Assembly: GCA_002506825.1 (NCBI GenBank)
Contig: DAYH01000024.1
Location: 1,591-65,590, forward strand
DNA from: Euryarchaeota archaeon UBA103
Lineage (GTDB): Archaea > Thermoplasmatota > Poseidoniia > Poseidoniales > Thalassarchaeaceae
DNA length: 64,000 nt
Direction: 5' to 3'
In this document: one piece after another, positions 62,064 to 64,000 of the stretch
Layout of the letters: every line of letters starts with the position of its first letter
Position numbering within the stretch: the stretch's first letter is position 1
Notes under the pieces: model-generated
Told to the model about the DNA's origin: nothing
The model's database searches: none
What the model saw: only the letters and a program-made list of their open reading frames with translations
Position numbers and translations under genes: made by a program

Positions 62064-62564
62064 TCACGACCTTTCTATCACGAGGAAGTTCCACCTGAAA
62101 ATCCATTCTGAAACTACTTCTCCAGAGTCGTCTCTTCCTACTGAATGTAAATCAATCTCAATCGGTTCTCCGGTTTTCATACTCTCCTCGATAGCCTCAC
62201 GAGCCTTCATTGTCTCGTCGCATGTGAATTTGATTCTTCCCTTGGCCCTCTTGACAAACTTTGCTTCAGTTCCAACGACGAACATTCTTAGCTTCTCGGA
62301 CATGGATCTAGATATTGCAAAGGGCACTGCCCCAGTGGCTAGTTCTGCACCCATTCCTTGGACTGCCCAATACATTGTCTTGAATGGATTCTGTGTCCTC
62401 CACCCCCCTGGAAGGGAAGTACAGCATGCATGGTCATCTATGTTGTCCAATCGTAGACCAGCAAACCAAGCCGCCGGCATTGTTAGCACTGTGAAAAATC
62501 TGAATCTGACTCTTCCTTTGAGAGACTTATACTCGTTTGAGAGTTTGGTGTCATCTATTGGCAC
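62064..62564 (-). CDS. DUF4442 hotdog-fold protein, thioesterase-like
   Basis: The 166-residue protein follows the DUF4442 pattern: RFRFFTVLTMPAAWFAGLRLDN, RTQNPFKTMYWAVQGMGAELATG (the hotdog helix), and a central strand GRIKFTCDETMKAREAI. The family is related to acyl-CoA thioesterases. Its place between ACBP and an FMN enzyme suggests acyl-CoA work. Catalysis is not shown by sequence. Confidence 0.75.
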   Translation of the reverse strand: MPIDDTKLSNEYKSLKGRVRFRFFTVLTMPAAWFAGLRLDNIDDHACCTSLPGGWRTQNPFKTMYWAVQGMGAELATGAVPFAISRSMSEKLRMFVVGTEAKFVKRAKGRIKFTCDETMKAREAIEESMKTGEPIEIDLHSVGRDDSGEVVSEWIFRWNFLVIERS

Positions 62565-62576
62565 CTCATCACCTCA

Positions 62577-62843
62577 TTATCGATCTAATTCGTCCACAAT
62601 AGAGCAATATTTCCCCATAGCATCTACTTGAGACATTCCAATAATTGCATTCCAAGACTTCCACTTGGCTCTCTCTTTGAGTCCCCCTCTAGCCTTCCCT
62701 TGACAGTCTCCTTCTGTAGCCTGCTTGTAAAGAGCGTATAGCTCGAGAAGCTGTTCGTTGGACGGTCTCTCGGTGAGGCCCCAGGCCCTCTTTGAGGCTC
62801 TCTTAAATTTCATCTTGAGAGCCTGTCCTGCCTTGTCCCCCAT
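62577..62843 (-). CDS. Acyl-CoA-binding protein (ACBP)
   Basis: ACBP holds long-chain acyl-CoA. The 88-residue, four-helix protein has KFKRASKRAWGLTERPSNEQLLELYALYKQATEGD, GKARGGLKERAKWKSWNAIIGMSQVDAMGKYCSIVDEL with the conserved Tyr, Lys and Trp of the acyl-CoA pocket. ACBP is mainly eukaryotic and is found in some bacteria; in archaea it is rare. The ATG overlaps the stop of the dehydrogenase by one base. Confidence 0.92.
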   Translation of the reverse strand: MGDKAGQALKMKFKRASKRAWGLTERPSNEQLLELYALYKQATEGDCQGKARGGLKERAKWKSWNAIIGMSQVDAMGKYCSIVDELDR

Positions 62844-64000
62844 CAGAACATCTCCGTTGGGAATTCCATGACTGTTTTGTGCCCAGATTGAATCTTGGCC
62901 GCGAGGCTTACGGTCTCGGGGAATATTCTCTTGAAGAAGTATCGAGCACTGGCTAGTTTGGCATCATAGAACGGATCGCCTCTCTTTTCAATGGAAATCT
63001 TTGCCATCTTAGCCCACATGTAGGCCAATAATATATTTCCAAAATATCGACAGTAGTCTGTTGCCCCTGCCGCCAGGAAGTGGGGGTTCGCCTGACCTTC
63101 CGCTATCATCAAGAGAGTTAATTGTTGAAGGCCACGAACACCTTGATGTAATGGCTTGTTGAACTCGGACATTTCTGGAATGTCCTTGTTTTCTTCAATA
63201 AATTCCGTGAGAGGCCACATCAGATGGCGTAGATTCTTGCCCATATTCTGAGTTATTTTTCTTCCTGCCAGATCGAGTGCTTGTATTCCGTTGGTCCCCT
63301 CCCATATCTTAGAAATTCTAACATCTCTGTAAAATTGCTCAACCCCATATTCGGTGCAGTAGCCTGCCCCTCCCATTACTTGCATACATGTACTCGCTGT
63401 TTCACAGGCAACATCAGTGAAATGGGCCTTGACGATCGGAGTAAACAGAGCTACGAGTGATGTTGCGTATTCGGCTTCCTTGGGATCATCACTGTGCATT
63501 TGATCGAGTAGAATTCCTGTCCATGCCGCCAATGCCCTACATCCTTCGTTGTTCACCTTAGCTTCAAGGAGCATTCTTCGAACATCAGGATGTACCAGAA
63601 TATTGTCAGCATCCTCATTTGGATCTTGAGGGCCCCTAAGGTCCCTGCCCTGGCGCCTATCCTTAGCCCATGCTAATGAGTTCTGGTAAGCTATCTCAGC
63701 TAGTCCGAGTCCCATCATGCCCGTGGCAAGTCGTTCCTGATTCATCATCTGAAACATCAGTGCCATTCCGGTATTGAGTTCACCGACCCTCCACCCCACG
63801 CTATCATCGAAATTCATTACGCATGTTGGAGATGCGTGGATTCCCATCTTCTCCTCACTACCAGAGCAGGTTACACCGTTATGTTCTGAACATATATCAT
63901 GAGAGATTCCTGCTAGGTCTCCTGATTCCCAATCCGATGGGAGAAACTTGGGAACGAGGAAGAGAGAGATTCCCTTGGTTCCCTCTGGAGCGTCTGGCGT
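62843..64000 (-). CDS. Acyl-CoA dehydrogenase, N-terminus beyond right edge
   Basis: This FAD flavoprotein oxidises acyl-CoA to trans-2-enoyl-CoA, the first step of beta-oxidation. The window contains 385 codons plus the stop; the frame stays open to the edge. Visible motifs: GTKGISLFLVPKFLP and HASPTCVMNFD (substrate region), NTGMALMFQMMNQERLATGMMGLGLAEIAY, CMQVMGGAGYCTEYGVEQFYRDVRISKIWEGTNGIQALDLAGRKI (FAD and catalytic-base region), and a further C-terminal domain (LHQGVRGLQQLTLL, ATDYCRYFGNILLAYMWAKMAK) seen in the long FadE-type group. It leads the operon with ACBP, DUF4442 and the FMN enzyme. Confidence 0.93.
   Translation of the reverse strand, partial: TPDAPEGTKGISLFLVPKFLPSDWESGDLAGISHDICSEHNGVTCSGSEEKMGIHASPTCVMNFDDSVGWRVGELNTGMALMFQMMNQERLATGMMGLGLAEIAYQNSLAWAKDRRQGRDLRGPQDPNEDADNILVHPDVRRMLLEAKVNNEGCRALAAWTGILLDQMHSDDPKEAEYATSLVALFTPIVKAHFTDVACETASTCMQVMGGAGYCTEYGVEQFYRDVRISKIWEGTNGIQALDLAGRKITQNMGKNLRHLMWPLTEFIEENKDIPEMSEFNKPLHQGVRGLQQLTLLMIAEGQANPHFLAAGATDYCRYFGNILLAYMWAKMAKISIEKRGDPFYDAKLASARYFFKRIFPETVSLAAKIQSGHKTVMEFPTEMF

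Overview
The window reads as a contiguous piece of a euryarchaeal chromosome, most likely from the Marine Group II / Poseidoniales type of uncultured marine archaea (lineage is inferred). Archaeal hallmarks are the rps13-rps4-rps11-rpo3 block, the DNA polymerase D large subunit, the archaeal primase large subunit PriL, KEOPS Pcc1, type II methionine aminopeptidase, an MptE-like pterin kinase, and the archaeal CoA enzymes pantoate kinase and 4-phosphopantoate--beta-alanine ligase. These sit among bacterial-type genes (LeuRS, MetK, homodimeric pyruvate dehydrogenase E1, class II fumarase, glutaredoxin/BolA, acyl-CoA dehydrogenase with acyl-CoA-binding protein). That mixture, lipobox lipoproteins and many peptidases fit a protein- and lipid-degrading heterotroph. 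Genes are densely packed on both strands, with 1-4 base overlaps and no insertion sequences, CRISPR arrays or tRNA genes that I could see.

Layout. 1-1050: divergent zinc-type ABC transporter lipoprotein (cut by the left edge) and NikR-like regulator. 1076-8872: PEP carboxykinase, a giant multi-membrane protein, an FKBP-like anchored protein, a methyltransferase. 8914-12421: ribosomal/RNA polymerase operon plus pantoate kinase. 12418-21822: CDIN1-like nuclease, bacterial LeuRS, MBL hydrolase, pyruvate dehydrogenase E1, acetyltransferase, zinc-ribbon protein. 21959-26072: UPF1-like helicase, RDD protein, YrdC, MetAP. 26221-35959: EamA transporter, glutaredoxin-BolA pair, ribulose-phosphate epimerase, thioredoxin, STAND ATPase, CocE-like lipoprotein, MbfA-like iron protein, M32 carboxypeptidase, beta-propeller. 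35960-36744: a gene-free 0.8-kb block that looks like a large structured non-coding RNA. 36745-39953: fumarase with an N-terminal ribbon-helix-helix, cyclophilin, CsaA-like protein, PyrE. 40083-47684: DP2, MptE, PriL, DUF373 protein, zinc-ribbon protein. 47739-52287: MetK, Pcc1, NadC-like protein, phosphopantothenate-forming ligase, isopropylmalate-dehydrogenase-family enzyme. 52386-57591: coiled-coil partner plus degenerate N6-methylase, THEP1 NTPase, small membrane protein, GcvH, RNase HI, membrane protein. 57695-61063: a 1122-residue helical protein ending in a PIN nuclease domain. 61064-64000: lipid operon (acyl-CoA dehydrogenase cut by the right edge, ACBP, DUF4442 hotdog protein, nitronate-monooxygenase-like enzyme).

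Functional threads: both archaeal-specific steps from pantoate to phosphopantothenate are encoded here but 39 kb apart; YrdC and Pcc1 both serve t6A tRNA modification; PEPCK, fumarase and PDH E1 are central carbon enzymes; peptidases and the acyl-CoA operon point to peptide and fatty-acid catabolism. The items most worth a second look are the ~700-nt structured RNA candidate at 36038-36735, the RHH-fumarase fusion, the methylase-like protein with a substituted catalytic motif and its coiled-coil partner, the giant PIN protein, and the archaeal relative of the human CDIN1 nuclease.
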